DNA of 64,000 nt from Lachnospiraceae bacterium UBA7060 (GTDB lineage Bacteria; Bacillota; Clostridia; Lachnospirales; Lachnospiraceae), in assembly GCA_002493835.1 (NCBI GenBank), contig DLAA01000017.1, forward strand, positions 1 through 64,000, in the 5' to 3' direction. A program made the translations under genes and the position numbers. The notes under the pieces were generated by a model. That model saw nothing but the letters and a program-made list of their open reading frames with translations. It had not been told where the DNA came from and did not search any database. Below are positions 25,875 through 34,400 of the stretch, in pieces. Position 1 is the stretch's first letter, and each line of letters begins with the position of its first letter.

Positions 25875-26987
25875 ATGCCAAAACGAATTCTTAACAGCAC
25901 CCCCAAACAGGATGGTTTCCGTATGCCGGGAGAATTTGAGCCGCAGGAAAAGATTTATATGCTCTGGCCGGAGCGGCCTGATAACTGGAGGAACGGCGCA
26001 AAACCGGCACAAAAAGCATTTGCAGAAGTAGCCAGGGCGATCCGGTCGTTTGAACCGGTAACTGTCCTGGCATCCCCGGAACAGTTTCCCAACTGCAGAA
26101 ATGTTCTTCCTCCAGAAATCACCGTGCTTGAAATGACCAGTAATGACGCATGGGTAAGGGACTGCGGACCAAGCTTTCTTGTAAATGACAGCGGAATGTT
26201 ACGGGCATGTGACTGGAAATTTAATGCATGGGGAGGACTGACAAACGGACTCTATTTCCCGTGGGATCAGGATGATCTTGTCGCAAGGAAAATCTGTGAG
26301 CTGGAAAATGCAGATTCCTACCGCACAGAAGATTTTGTATTGGAAGGCGGTTCCATCCATGTGGACGGTGAAGGAACGGTTATGACGACGGAAATGTGCC
26401 TGTTAGACACAGGGCGAAATCCGTCCATGTCCAAGGAGCAGATTGAGGAAAAATTAAAGAGTTATCTAAACTGCAGTAAAGTTCTCTGGATTCCAAACGG
26501 AATTGATCAGGGAGAAACGAATGGACATATAGATGATATCGCATGCTTTATCCGTCCCGGTGAAGCAGCATGCATTTACACAGAAGACAAAAAACATCCA
26601 TTTTACACCGTGTCCCAGGAAGTATACCATACCCTGTCCGGCATGACAGATGCCAGGGGAAGAACATTAAATGTCCATAAAATCTGCTGTACAAAATATC
26701 CGGTTACAATACCGGAACACTTTTGCATCGATCAGGTTGAAGGGTCAAAACCAAGAAACACAGGGGATCTTTGTATTGCATCTTACCTGAATTTCCTGAT
26801 TGTAAACGGTGGTGTGATTGTGCCACAGTATGATGATGAAAATGACAGGATGGCATTGGAACAGATTCAGGAACTGTTTCCTGAACGGAGCGTGACAGGC
26901 GTCCAGACGAAAGAGATTGTATATGGCGGTGGAAATATCCACTGCATTACGCAGCAAGTGCCAAAGGCAATTACAACAGCAAACTGA
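25875..26987 (+). CDS. aguA: Agmatine deiminase
   Basis: A 370-residue cytosolic guanidino-group hydrolase that converts agmatine to N-carbamoylputrescine and ammonia. The substrate motif NDAWVRDCGPSF, the HIDDIACF catalytic His segment and the nucleophile Cys357 in GGGNIHCITQQVP are all kept. Length is normal for the family. The start at 25875 follows AAAGGAAAG; in-frame ATGs at 25839 and 25860 lack a better site. It heads a four-gene operon with a second deiminase-like enzyme, a pyruvoyl decarboxylase and a dipeptidase. The putrescine carbamoyltransferase and carbamate kinase that usually accompany aguA are missing here. Confidence 0.93.
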   Translation: MPKRILNSTPKQDGFRMPGEFEPQEKIYMLWPERPDNWRNGAKPAQKAFAEVARAIRSFEPVTVLASPEQFPNCRNVLPPEITVLEMTSNDAWVRDCGPSFLVNDSGMLRACDWKFNAWGGLTNGLYFPWDQDDLVARKICELENADSYRTEDFVLEGGSIHVDGEGTVMTTEMCLLDTGRNPSMSKEQIEEKLKSYLNCSKVLWIPNGIDQGETNGHIDDIACFIRPGEAACIYTEDKKHPFYTVSQEVYHTLSGMTDARGRTLNVHKICCTKYPVTIPEHFCIDQVEGSKPRNTGDLCIASYLNFLIVNGGVIVPQYDDENDRMALEQIQELFPERSVTGVQTKEIVYGGGNIHCITQQVPKAITTAN

Positions 26988-27003
26988 CATTAAGGAGGAA
27001 ATT

Positions 27004-28428
27004 ATGCAGCGAAAACTTATGTACACAAAGCCAACCATTGATGAACTGAATACGTTTTATGAAGAAAAAATGGGCAGCACAGCTCCGGAAAACAAAGAAT
27101 ATGTCTGTGAAGAACCAAATCCGTTCCGTGCGGTCGCGGAGTATGAAGAAATGGGAGGCATTATCTTTTCTTATATCGGAACAGAAGCTCCTAAAGACAA
27201 ACACAAACAGCTTCCTCCCAAAGGAGAACGGACATTTGGTGTACCCAATGAACTGATTGTCCTTACGCAGCAAAATGATACAGCCCACCCGGTACATACG
27301 TTTATTTTCTGCGATGATGAAACACAGCTCGAATCAATAAATGAATCCTTGCAGAAAACAGCCGATGAAATAGGCGCAATATTTAACCCTTCCCATGTAC
27401 ATCTGATCCCCTGGGACACTGATACCTACTGGACACGCGATTTTTCCCCTTGGTGGCTGTATAATGAGACAACAAAAGAATATGGCATTGCCAAGCACAT
27501 TTACACTTCTCTTGGAGGCGGTACCGTAGGCCTGGTGGAAGGATCAGAAAACGCGGCACTGGATGGCGGAACTGGTATTTTCCGTGGAAATGATGACTAT
27601 GGCGCTGTAAAACTTGCCGATTTCCTAAATGCCCCTATCCGTCAGTGGAACAATGCGAAATGGCATGGGAATCCAAATAAAGAAACCATTCCTGAAAACA
27701 AATGGTTCTTTACCGGGCTGCTTCACGTAGGCGGAAATTATATGTGTACAACTGACGGCAGGATTGCGTCTTCTTATCTGGCAGCTACGCAGAATGAACT
27801 GCCAACAGATGAATACCTTGATGGAAATATCACAGCGGAATCCATAGACAGGCGTATGGATTATATTATGAGACAGTCAAACCGTTTTCTTGGGGCACAG
27901 CGCTACTACGCACTTGCTGATCCAACAGGTACCTATATTGGCCATATTGACTGCTGGGGAAAATTTTTATCTGACAACACGCTCCTTCTCGCGCAGACCA
28001 GTGACGGAAGAATTAATGAAGGACTTAGAGACATCGGCAGTTTTATGGAAGATTGTTATAAAAAAGAAAACAGGAAGCTTGATGTAAAATATGTTACATG
28101 CCCCGATATTTATGTACCGGCCGGCGGTAATGAATGTGCAACCACAGCGCCATATACGAACAGCCTAATCCTGAATGGCTGCGTATATGTGCCGATTGCA
28201 GATGATAAATATGAATCTGCGAATCAGGCGGCTTTAGAGGCATATAAAGAAGCTTATTCCGGAAACTATAAAATTTATGGTATCCGGGGCAAAAAGGAAA
28301 CCCCATGGCTTGGAACAGATGCCCTGCACTGCAGGACAAACACAATCCCCAAAGCCGTGGTAGACAGATGGCTGAAAAGCCAGGGGCTTTATACTGACAA
28401 ACCGCAGGATCCGGTAATATGGCCGTAA
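27004..28428 (+). CDS. Agmatine deiminase / peptidyl-arginine deiminase family protein (PF04371)
   Basis: A 474-residue member of the same guanidino-modifying superfamily as the gene before it but about 100 residues longer. It keeps DTYWTRDFSPWW (substrate Asp), GHIDCWGKF (catalytic His-x-Asp) and Cys443 in DALHCRTNTIP. There is no signal peptide, unlike the secreted Porphyromonas PAD. The start at 27004 follows AAGGAGGAA, 16 bases after the aguA stop. The substrate could be arginine, a peptide arginine or a guanidino amine. Its pairing with aguA suggests two steps or two related substrates. Confidence 0.8.
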   Translation: MQRKLMYTKPTIDELNTFYEEKMGSTAPENKEYVCEEPNPFRAVAEYEEMGGIIFSYIGTEAPKDKHKQLPPKGERTFGVPNELIVLTQQNDTAHPVHTFIFCDDETQLESINESLQKTADEIGAIFNPSHVHLIPWDTDTYWTRDFSPWWLYNETTKEYGIAKHIYTSLGGGTVGLVEGSENAALDGGTGIFRGNDDYGAVKLADFLNAPIRQWNNAKWHGNPNKETIPENKWFFTGLLHVGGNYMCTTDGRIASSYLAATQNELPTDEYLDGNITAESIDRRMDYIMRQSNRFLGAQRYYALADPTGTYIGHIDCWGKFLSDNTLLLAQTSDGRINEGLRDIGSFMEDCYKKENRKLDVKYVTCPDIYVPAGGNECATTAPYTNSLILNGCVYVPIADDKYESANQAALEAYKEAYSGNYKIYGIRGKKETPWLGTDALHCRTNTIPKAVVDRWLKSQGLYTDKPQDPVIWP

Positions 28429-28477
28429 AACAGATAGAAACAACCAAAGACAACGTACATCAGAAAGGAATATCAGT

Positions 28478-29785
28478 ATGAAAATCAAACAAAGCTTTGG
28501 AGAATGGCTTCCGCAGAACCGCAGGCTTGTTGCTGACTGGGTAAATAAACTGATTGAAGATTCCACCCAGAACATGAAACTAAGAACCGCAGCCGATGGA
28601 TCAGGCGCTGAACAGGATTTTGTACATAAAGAAGTCGCTGAATTTAAGCAGTCTGTGGTAGAAGATCCTGTACTGCGTCTTCTGGCCGAGCAGATGATTG
28701 AACAGGGCTATGCATATGACCCGCAGGACCCGACCGGAAAACCACAAATTCACGACCTGGATACTCTATTTCATGTAATAGATGCCATTATGGATATTGC
28801 ACCTGAATATATGCAGCCTGATGCCCAGGGCAGGGGATTAATTGGTTTTCCTATTAATGCTGTACTGGATTGGTGCATGGGAACGCAGGCTGGCTATGCA
28901 TTTTTCCTGCATGAAAAAGTAAATTCATGTCTAAACAAAATATTAAGCAAATGGTGCGAATTTTTAAACAGCCCTGCATCAGCCTACGTATTAAATACCA
29001 ATAAAACTGGCTGGTTATGCCCTGAAGCGGTAGAAGAGCTTGCGCTTGATGAATACATAATAGATAAAGAAGATGAACATTATGGTTTCAAATCGTGGAA
29101 TGATTTTTTTACCAGACGGTTTAAACCTGGTATGCGAAAGATAGATTCGCCAGACGATCCCTATGTGATTGTCAATGCCTGCGAGTCCGCGGCATACCGC
29201 ATTGCAGACCATGTAAAGGCAGATACAAAATTCTGGCTGAAAGAGCAGCCGTATTCCCTCGAATATATGCTGGACCACCATGAATTCACGCAGCGTTTTG
29301 TGGGCGGCACGGTATATCAAGCATTCCTGAGTGCTACGCATTACCACTGCTGGCATGCTCCGGTTAATGGAACGATTGCCAGTGTAAAATTAATCCCAGG
29401 TACTTATTATGCGGAGATTAATGAATTCCCATATGATGACGCCGGTCCCAATGACTCCCAGGCATATATTACCCATGTGGCGGCCAGAGCCATTATTATG
29501 ATCGAGGCAGATAATAAAGACATTGGAATGGTATGCTTTATGCCTGTTGGTATGAGTGAAGTATCTTCCTGTGATGTAGCAGTAAAAACTGGGTGCAAGG
29601 TTAAAAAAGGAGACTTTTTAGGCAGGTTCCTGTTTGGCGGATCTACCCACTGCCTGATTTTTGAACCGGGTGTGATTAAAAAGTTTGCAAGTGACGCTAT
29701 TCCAGCACCTGATTTCAACAATTCAACCATACAGAAGCTAGGAAGCCGGTTGGCAGTTGCAAACAAAAAGAATAAAAATTCATAA
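28478..29785 (+). CDS. PsiD-like pyruvoyl-dependent amino-acid decarboxylase (phosphatidylserine decarboxylase family)
   Basis: A 435-residue soluble protein of the phosphatidylserine decarboxylase family. The N-terminal part (about 30-160) matches the PSDC domain found ahead of the catalytic domain in fungal PsiD-type enzymes. The catalytic part has YGFKSWNDFFTRRF, THYHCWHAPVNGTI and IEADNKDIGMV, all close to PsiD as I recall it. Self-cleavage would occur in FGGST between Gly388 and Ser389 to form the pyruvoyl group. There are no membrane helices and no pssA neighbour, so phospholipid synthesis is unlikely. A free amino acid or peptide is the more likely substrate. It lies between deiminase and dipeptidase genes. 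Confidence 0.8.
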   Translation: MKIKQSFGEWLPQNRRLVADWVNKLIEDSTQNMKLRTAADGSGAEQDFVHKEVAEFKQSVVEDPVLRLLAEQMIEQGYAYDPQDPTGKPQIHDLDTLFHVIDAIMDIAPEYMQPDAQGRGLIGFPINAVLDWCMGTQAGYAFFLHEKVNSCLNKILSKWCEFLNSPASAYVLNTNKTGWLCPEAVEELALDEYIIDKEDEHYGFKSWNDFFTRRFKPGMRKIDSPDDPYVIVNACESAAYRIADHVKADTKFWLKEQPYSLEYMLDHHEFTQRFVGGTVYQAFLSATHYHCWHAPVNGTIASVKLIPGTYYAEINEFPYDDAGPNDSQAYITHVAARAIIMIEADNKDIGMVCFMPVGMSEVSSCDVAVKTGCKVKKGDFLGRFLFGGSTHCLIFEPGVIKKFASDAIPAPDFNNSTIQKLGSRLAVANKKNKNS

Positions 29786-29804
29786 TCTCCTGAAAGAGGT
29801 AAAT

Positions 29805-31220
29805 ATGTGTACAAGTATCGCATGCGGGAAAAACGCATCAAAAAACAATGTGGTAATAATTGCCAGAAATGAAGATTATCCAATAAACAACTGGAATAAA
29901 CACATGAAATTTCACAAAACCCCGCCATATACGAAAATACAGAAGCAATGGCTCCTCGGTAACGGCCTGACAGTCGAAACACCTGAAAACGCCTTTTCCT
30001 ATTGTTCCATGCCGGACGCGGATGAGGAAGCCTGCGGAATTGGCGGCAATTATTTGTTTGAAGCAAGGGGAATCAATGAAAAAGATGTTGCAGTCACTGC
30101 AACAAATTCGCTGCAGACAAATGATATGGCAAAGAAAGCCGACCTGTTTGTCCTCTCCCCCGGCATAGAAGAATCTGTCATTGCCACACTTTTGCTTCCG
30201 CAGGCCAAAAGCGCCAGGCATGCTGTCCGGTTATTGGGGGAATATGTAACAAAATATGGTGCTGCTGAAGCCAATGGTGTCCTTATGGCTGATGAAAATG
30301 AAGTATGGTATATGGAAATCGGCTCGGCTCGGCACTGGATTGCAGTGAAGATTCCGGATGATAGATATCTGGCAGTTGCAAACAGCATGAGGATTCATGG
30401 CGTAGACTTGACAGATCAGAACCACGTTTTATCCTCTGAAGGTTTGTATGATTTTGTGATAGAGCATAAACTGCTTGAAAATCCAAATCGAACAGAGTTT
30501 GATTTTGCTGCAGCATTTGGACAGCCAGGGAAATCCGAATCCGGTGAAATCGATCCCTATTACAATATAGACCGTATATGGCTCGCACAAAGCATCCTTT
30601 CGCCGTCACTTAAACCAGAAATACGGCAGAAGGAACCTTATGAACTGTTTATGAAGCCGGATCAGCCTGTTACACCTGCACGCATCATGGAAGTGCTCCG
30701 CAGTACTTTTAAAGGGACTCCGCTAGAGCATGAACCTGATGCTGCCCGCCCGATCGGTGTAGTACGCACCCTGCAAAGCCATATTATGACATTAGACAGC
30801 CGGCTCCCAGACGGGCTCAAGGGCGTTATCTGGCAAGCTATGGGAAGTCCATTATGCAGTGTTTATGTACCGTTTTATGCATTGGCAGATGAAATTCCCG
30901 AAACATATTCATGCGGCAGCTCTGATTCTTTCTCACCAGACAGTATATGGTGGATATGGAGAGGTCTGTTTGCCCTTGCCAGCCAGATGGACGCACTGGA
31001 TAATCTTTTAGATTACTGCAGAACCTGGGAAGAGTATTTTATCAAGTCTCACGAGACTATGAATGAAATTCTGGAACAGTGTTCCTCCGTTGATATTTCA
31101 GATGCACAATTGATGGCAAAAGCTTACAGTAAAAGCAGCCTGTCCTTGATGGCTGATGGTGCTGTGAAGAAATACCAGTCCTTAATGGCTGTGCTAACAG
31201 CGGCACAAAAAGATAAATAG
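29805..31220 (+). CDS. C69-family dipeptidase (PepD-like Ntn hydrolase)
   Basis: A 471-residue peptidase of family C69. The protein starts MCTSIACGKNAS, and removal of Met would expose Cys2 as the N-terminal nucleophile, the hallmark of this Ntn-hydrolase family. The NEDYPINNWNKH and VTATNSLQTND motifs also agree with the family. The start at 29805 follows GAAAGAGG. There is no signal peptide, so it acts on imported dipeptides in the cytosol. It is the last gene of the deiminase-decarboxylase operon and could supply the free amino acid for those enzymes. Confidence 0.87.
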   Translation: MCTSIACGKNASKNNVVIIARNEDYPINNWNKHMKFHKTPPYTKIQKQWLLGNGLTVETPENAFSYCSMPDADEEACGIGGNYLFEARGINEKDVAVTATNSLQTNDMAKKADLFVLSPGIEESVIATLLLPQAKSARHAVRLLGEYVTKYGAAEANGVLMADENEVWYMEIGSARHWIAVKIPDDRYLAVANSMRIHGVDLTDQNHVLSSEGLYDFVIEHKLLENPNRTEFDFAAAFGQPGKSESGEIDPYYNIDRIWLAQSILSPSLKPEIRQKEPYELFMKPDQPVTPARIMEVLRSTFKGTPLEHEPDAARPIGVVRTLQSHIMTLDSRLPDGLKGVIWQAMGSPLCSVYVPFYALADEIPETYSCGSSDSFSPDSIWWIWRGLFALASQMDALDNLLDYCRTWEEYFIKSHETMNEILEQCSSVDISDAQLMAKAYSKSSLSLMADGAVKKYQSLMAVLTAAQKDK

Positions 31221-31334
31221 CAATAATGACCACTGCTTTTGCTGCCATCTGCATGTTATTTTCCTTCTCCTTTCCTCGTCCATGCTCGACTCCGTGGAAT
31301 ACGGTCCTCTTCTCATGCTCTATAGTTTTTTCCC

Positions 31335-31363
31335 TTGCATGTGTGTATGATTATGTATATAAT
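31335..31363 (+). promoter_or_regulatory. Sigma-A-type promoter of the membrane glycosyltransferase-like gene
   Basis: TTGCAT (31335-31340) and TATAAT (31358-31363) are separated by 17 bases. The TTG at 31363 lies inside the -10 element, so translation must start further on. Confidence 0.7.
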
Positions 31364-31455
31364 TGTTGAAGCAAATAATAGGATTAGGAACACTTCATTT
31401 TGAAGAGATAACGGTGATTAAGCAAGGAAAAGTGAGTAAGGCAGGATGGGAAGGT

Positions 31456-33219
31456 ATGTTGGAAAAAAGGGACAGGATATTAGAATTAATAACTATATTT
31501 ATGCAGAAAATTGTGCATTTTCTGTTTGGACTGATCATATCAGCATTGCTGGTATTAAGTGGGTTTTCTACATGTGTGGTCTTGTATAATAATGGCGGTG
31601 AACATGTTGTATATATTGGAGACAACATGGCATGGAATTTGATATTTGGAATTGGTGTTCTGTTAGCGATAGTGGCAGCCAAACTTTTGTATGACAGGTT
31701 TTCAAGCAGTAAAATGTGCGTGTATGCAAGGAAGATAGTAACATACAGAAATATCAGACGATTAGGGCTGTTTGTTTTATTTTTGGCAGGTTTCCTGTTG
31801 GTATATTATACAAGACTGGATGCCAAGGTTGACCAGTATTATATCATGGATGCGGCACATGCTCTCAGAATTGGCGATTATAATCCGTTTCTGACAGATG
31901 GGAATGTCGGTTATGTGGCCAGATATCCGCATCAGGCGGGAATTGTAGTATTTTTATATTTTTTGGGAGAAATCATTGGTGATTACAACTATGTGGGTTT
32001 CCAGCTAATTAATGTAATTGCTTTGGCAGGGATATATAAGACAATGCTGGACATTGCAAAATTATGGGGAATTGGACATAGGCGCAGCATACTGCTTCTG
32101 TTTTTGGAAATGGCATTTATTCCACTGGTTATGTATACAACATTCGTATATGGTACTTTGATTGGTTTGGCTTTATCTTTGGCAGCTATAAAAAATGAAC
32201 TTAAATTTTTTTTGGAGAAAAAGTACAGGTTTGCGGTAGCAGCGGCAATAGAGATTTCATTGGCTGTTGTTATCAAAAATAATTACCTAATATTTATGCT
32301 GGGGATGCTTTTGGCAGCTATGGTGGAGGCATTCAGGAAAAAAGATACTGATTTTTTGATTGCTCTTGCATTTATAGTGATAGCTTGTGAATCAGTTCCC
32401 AAACTGCCGGCGAAGTTTATTGAGAATAAGACGGGAGTGGAGCTTTCGGAGGGGATATCTTCCATCGCATGGGTAGCCATGGGACTGCAGGAAAATGATG
32501 AAAGGGCAAATGGCTGGTATAATAATTTTTTATTAAGTTCGTATTTTGGTGCGGGAAGAGATAGTTCGAAACAGTCAATAGCAGCTATGCGGGAGATTGT
32601 GAGCCGCTTTGGATATTTTAGCGAGCATAAGCTTGAGGCAGTAGATTTTTTTGCGAAAAAAACTGCTTCTGAATGGAATGATCCCACTTTTCAGGGACAT
32701 TGGATTTTACAGTATAGGAATAGTGAATTGGGAGAAAACAGATTTGCTGCATGGCTTACCAGTGTGCCAGTACTTGATATTATGTTAAAATTTACTAATA
32801 GGATTCATTTTATTATTTTGCTTGGCGCTTTCTTGAGTCTGTTATTTGGGGACAAAAAATGGCTTGACCATTCGATTGTTTTTGAGATTATATTCATTGG
32901 AGGCTTTATATTTCACTTTTTCTGGGAGGCAAAAGGTCAGTATACACTGCCATATTTTGTTTTACTGTTACCCTTTGCAGCGCAGGGAGTGGCATCAGTG
33001 TGTAATTTATGTGTAGGGCACGAGCCTTTGAAAGAAAAGATTTCATGGAAAATGCTTATACCCATTGCAGTTGTTATGGCTGTAGCACTCCTTAGCTCAA
33101 GCAATGAATATTTGCAGACAATGTTTCGCCAGGATATGGATACACAGGAGTATGAATGGTATTTGAATGGTGAATACAGTGCTTGGATGCTTTTGGGAGA
33201 AAAGACGTGGAATATTTGA
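31456..33219 (+). CDS. Polytopic membrane glycosyltransferase-like protein (GT39/ArnT-like)
   Basis: A 587-residue membrane protein with about 10-12 hydrophobic segments. The first extracellular-type loop contains YYIMDAAHALRIGDYNPF, an acidic loop typical of lipid-linked-sugar transferases of the GT39/GT83 (PMT/ArnT) type. Such enzymes move a sugar from an isoprenoid carrier to a surface acceptor. The start is uncertain: the frame is open to 31363 but the promoter overlaps there, so ATG 31456 (or GTG 31432 after AAGCAAGGAAAA) is preferred. It is a single gene with its own promoter and terminator. Confidence 0.65.
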   Translation: MLEKRDRILELITIFMQKIVHFLFGLIISALLVLSGFSTCVVLYNNGGEHVVYIGDNMAWNLIFGIGVLLAIVAAKLLYDRFSSSKMCVYARKIVTYRNIRRLGLFVLFLAGFLLVYYTRLDAKVDQYYIMDAAHALRIGDYNPFLTDGNVGYVARYPHQAGIVVFLYFLGEIIGDYNYVGFQLINVIALAGIYKTMLDIAKLWGIGHRRSILLLFLEMAFIPLVMYTTFVYGTLIGLALSLAAIKNELKFFLEKKYRFAVAAAIEISLAVVIKNNYLIFMLGMLLAAMVEAFRKKDTDFLIALAFIVIACESVPKLPAKFIENKTGVELSEGISSIAWVAMGLQENDERANGWYNNFLLSSYFGAGRDSSKQSIAAMREIVSRFGYFSEHKLEAVDFFAKKTASEWNDPTFQGHWILQYRNSELGENRFAAWLTSVPVLDIMLKFTNRIHFIILLGAFLSLLFGDKKWLDHSIVFEIIFIGGFIFHFFWEAKGQYTLPYFVLLLPFAAQGVASVCNLCVGHEPLKEKISWKMLIPIAVVMAVALLSSSNEYLQTMFRQDMDTQEYEWYLNGEYSAWMLLGEKTWNI

Positions 33220-33313
33220 CAGCTACAGAGAAAATGGCAGATGCAATACACGGTGTTTATGAAATTATGGAAAAGAAGCTCGCAGGAGGCTGATCCTGTG
33301 ACGATTTTATCAG

Positions 33314-33362
33314 AAGCTCTTATTGGTGTAATTTTAACATTACATTAATAAGAGCTTTTTTG
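33314..33362 (+). terminator. Strong intrinsic terminator
   Basis: AAGCTCTTATT pairs perfectly with AATAAGAGCTT (11 bases), and inside it TGTAAT pairs with ATTACA. Six T residues follow. It ends the membrane glycosyltransferase-like transcript. Confidence 0.9.
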
Positions 33363-33486
33363 ATTGCAGCCGGGATTCACAGAAGACGTCAGAATTGCAA
33401 AATATGCCGTTAAGGTTGCAAAAGATTAATCCTTAAAGGAAAGAATAGTATGGTATGATCAAAAACAAGAGAGGGAGGCAGACAAA

Positions 33487-34371
33487 ATGGCAATAAAGTG
33501 GATTGTAACGGATATGGACGGCACCTTGTTAGACGGAAAAGACAGGATCTCAGAGGAAACGCTTTCCTATTTGACTGCTTGTCAGAAAAAGGGGGTTCGT
33601 CTGGTTTTGGCCAGCGGACGAAGCTTTGTGCGTTTGATGCCCTATGTAAAAGAACTGCAGATGGAGAAATATAATGGCATTTTAATAGAAATTAACGGCT
33701 TGGCGCTGAATCGCCTGGGCACAGGAGAACGGACGGTTTTTGCCCAGCTGGAAGAAGAAGATATCAAAGATTTGTATGCTTTTCTGGTTGAACAGAATAC
33801 GGAGATACAGGGATATGAGGACGATACGGTTTATTACCGGATACCCGAGTGGCAGCGTGCACTTAAGATTCAGGAAAGAGTAGAACGCGGGTATCAGGAA
33901 AATCACCCTCTGATTGGGAGCGCGTGGTCCTGGGTGATTTCGAATGATTTTTCCCATAACTATCCGCATTTGATTGAAATATCTTCTTTGGAGGAGCTTC
34001 CTAAAAGATTAAATAAGATAAATTGTGATGATACACCCGAGCATATTGAGCAGATCTTTTCCCGTATGCTGGAGCGGTTTTCGGGAAAGTATGAAATGGT
34101 AAGAACTTGTCCCAGGCTGATTGAGACCGCGCCAGGAGGTATTACCAAGGGAAAGACGCTCGAAAGACTTATGCAGGAGGAAAAGATTGACAGGGATGAG
34201 ATTCTGGTATTCGGGGATGGTGAGAATGATGTGGAAATGTTTCGGCAGGCGGTTCACAGCATTGCTATGGGAAATGCGGCCGATTATGTGAAAGAACAGG
34301 CATCGGAAGTGACGGATTCGAACAATGAGGAAGGGGTTTTAAAAGTACTGAAAAAATACCGGGTATTGTAG
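33487..34371 (+). CDS. Cof-type HAD-IIB hydrolase
   Basis: A 294-residue cytosolic HAD phosphatase. Motif I is VTDMDGTLLDGKD (7-19), motif II is VLASGRS, and the closing motif is LVFGDGENDVEMF. These features and the type IIB cap after about residue 90 place it among Cof/YbiV sugar-phosphate phosphatases. A strong GAGGGAGG site precedes ATG 33487. It stands 29 bases before the PRD regulator and may belong to the same transcriptional unit as the DUF4310-4312 locus. Confidence 0.88.
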   Translation: MAIKWIVTDMDGTLLDGKDRISEETLSYLTACQKKGVRLVLASGRSFVRLMPYVKELQMEKYNGILIEINGLALNRLGTGERTVFAQLEEEDIKDLYAFLVEQNTEIQGYEDDTVYYRIPEWQRALKIQERVERGYQENHPLIGSAWSWVISNDFSHNYPHLIEISSLEELPKRLNKINCDDTPEHIEQIFSRMLERFSGKYEMVRTCPRLIETAPGGITKGKTLERLMQEEKIDRDEILVFGDGENDVEMFRQAVHSIAMGNAADYVKEQASEVTDSNNEEGVLKVLKKYRVL

Positions 34372-34400
34372 CAGCCGGTAAATGGATAAGGAGGCTGACT

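Noticed and set aside
28478..29785. Considered as a classic phosphatidylserine decarboxylase (psd)
   Set aside because: It has a PSDC N-terminal domain, lacks membrane helices, has FGGST instead of the classic LGST, and there is no pss gene nearby.
33207..33293. A 28-codon GTG-started frame overlapping the end of the membrane glycosyltransferase-like gene
   Set aside because: It is very short, lacks a good ribosome binding site and matches no family I know; it lies before a terminator and is probably chance.
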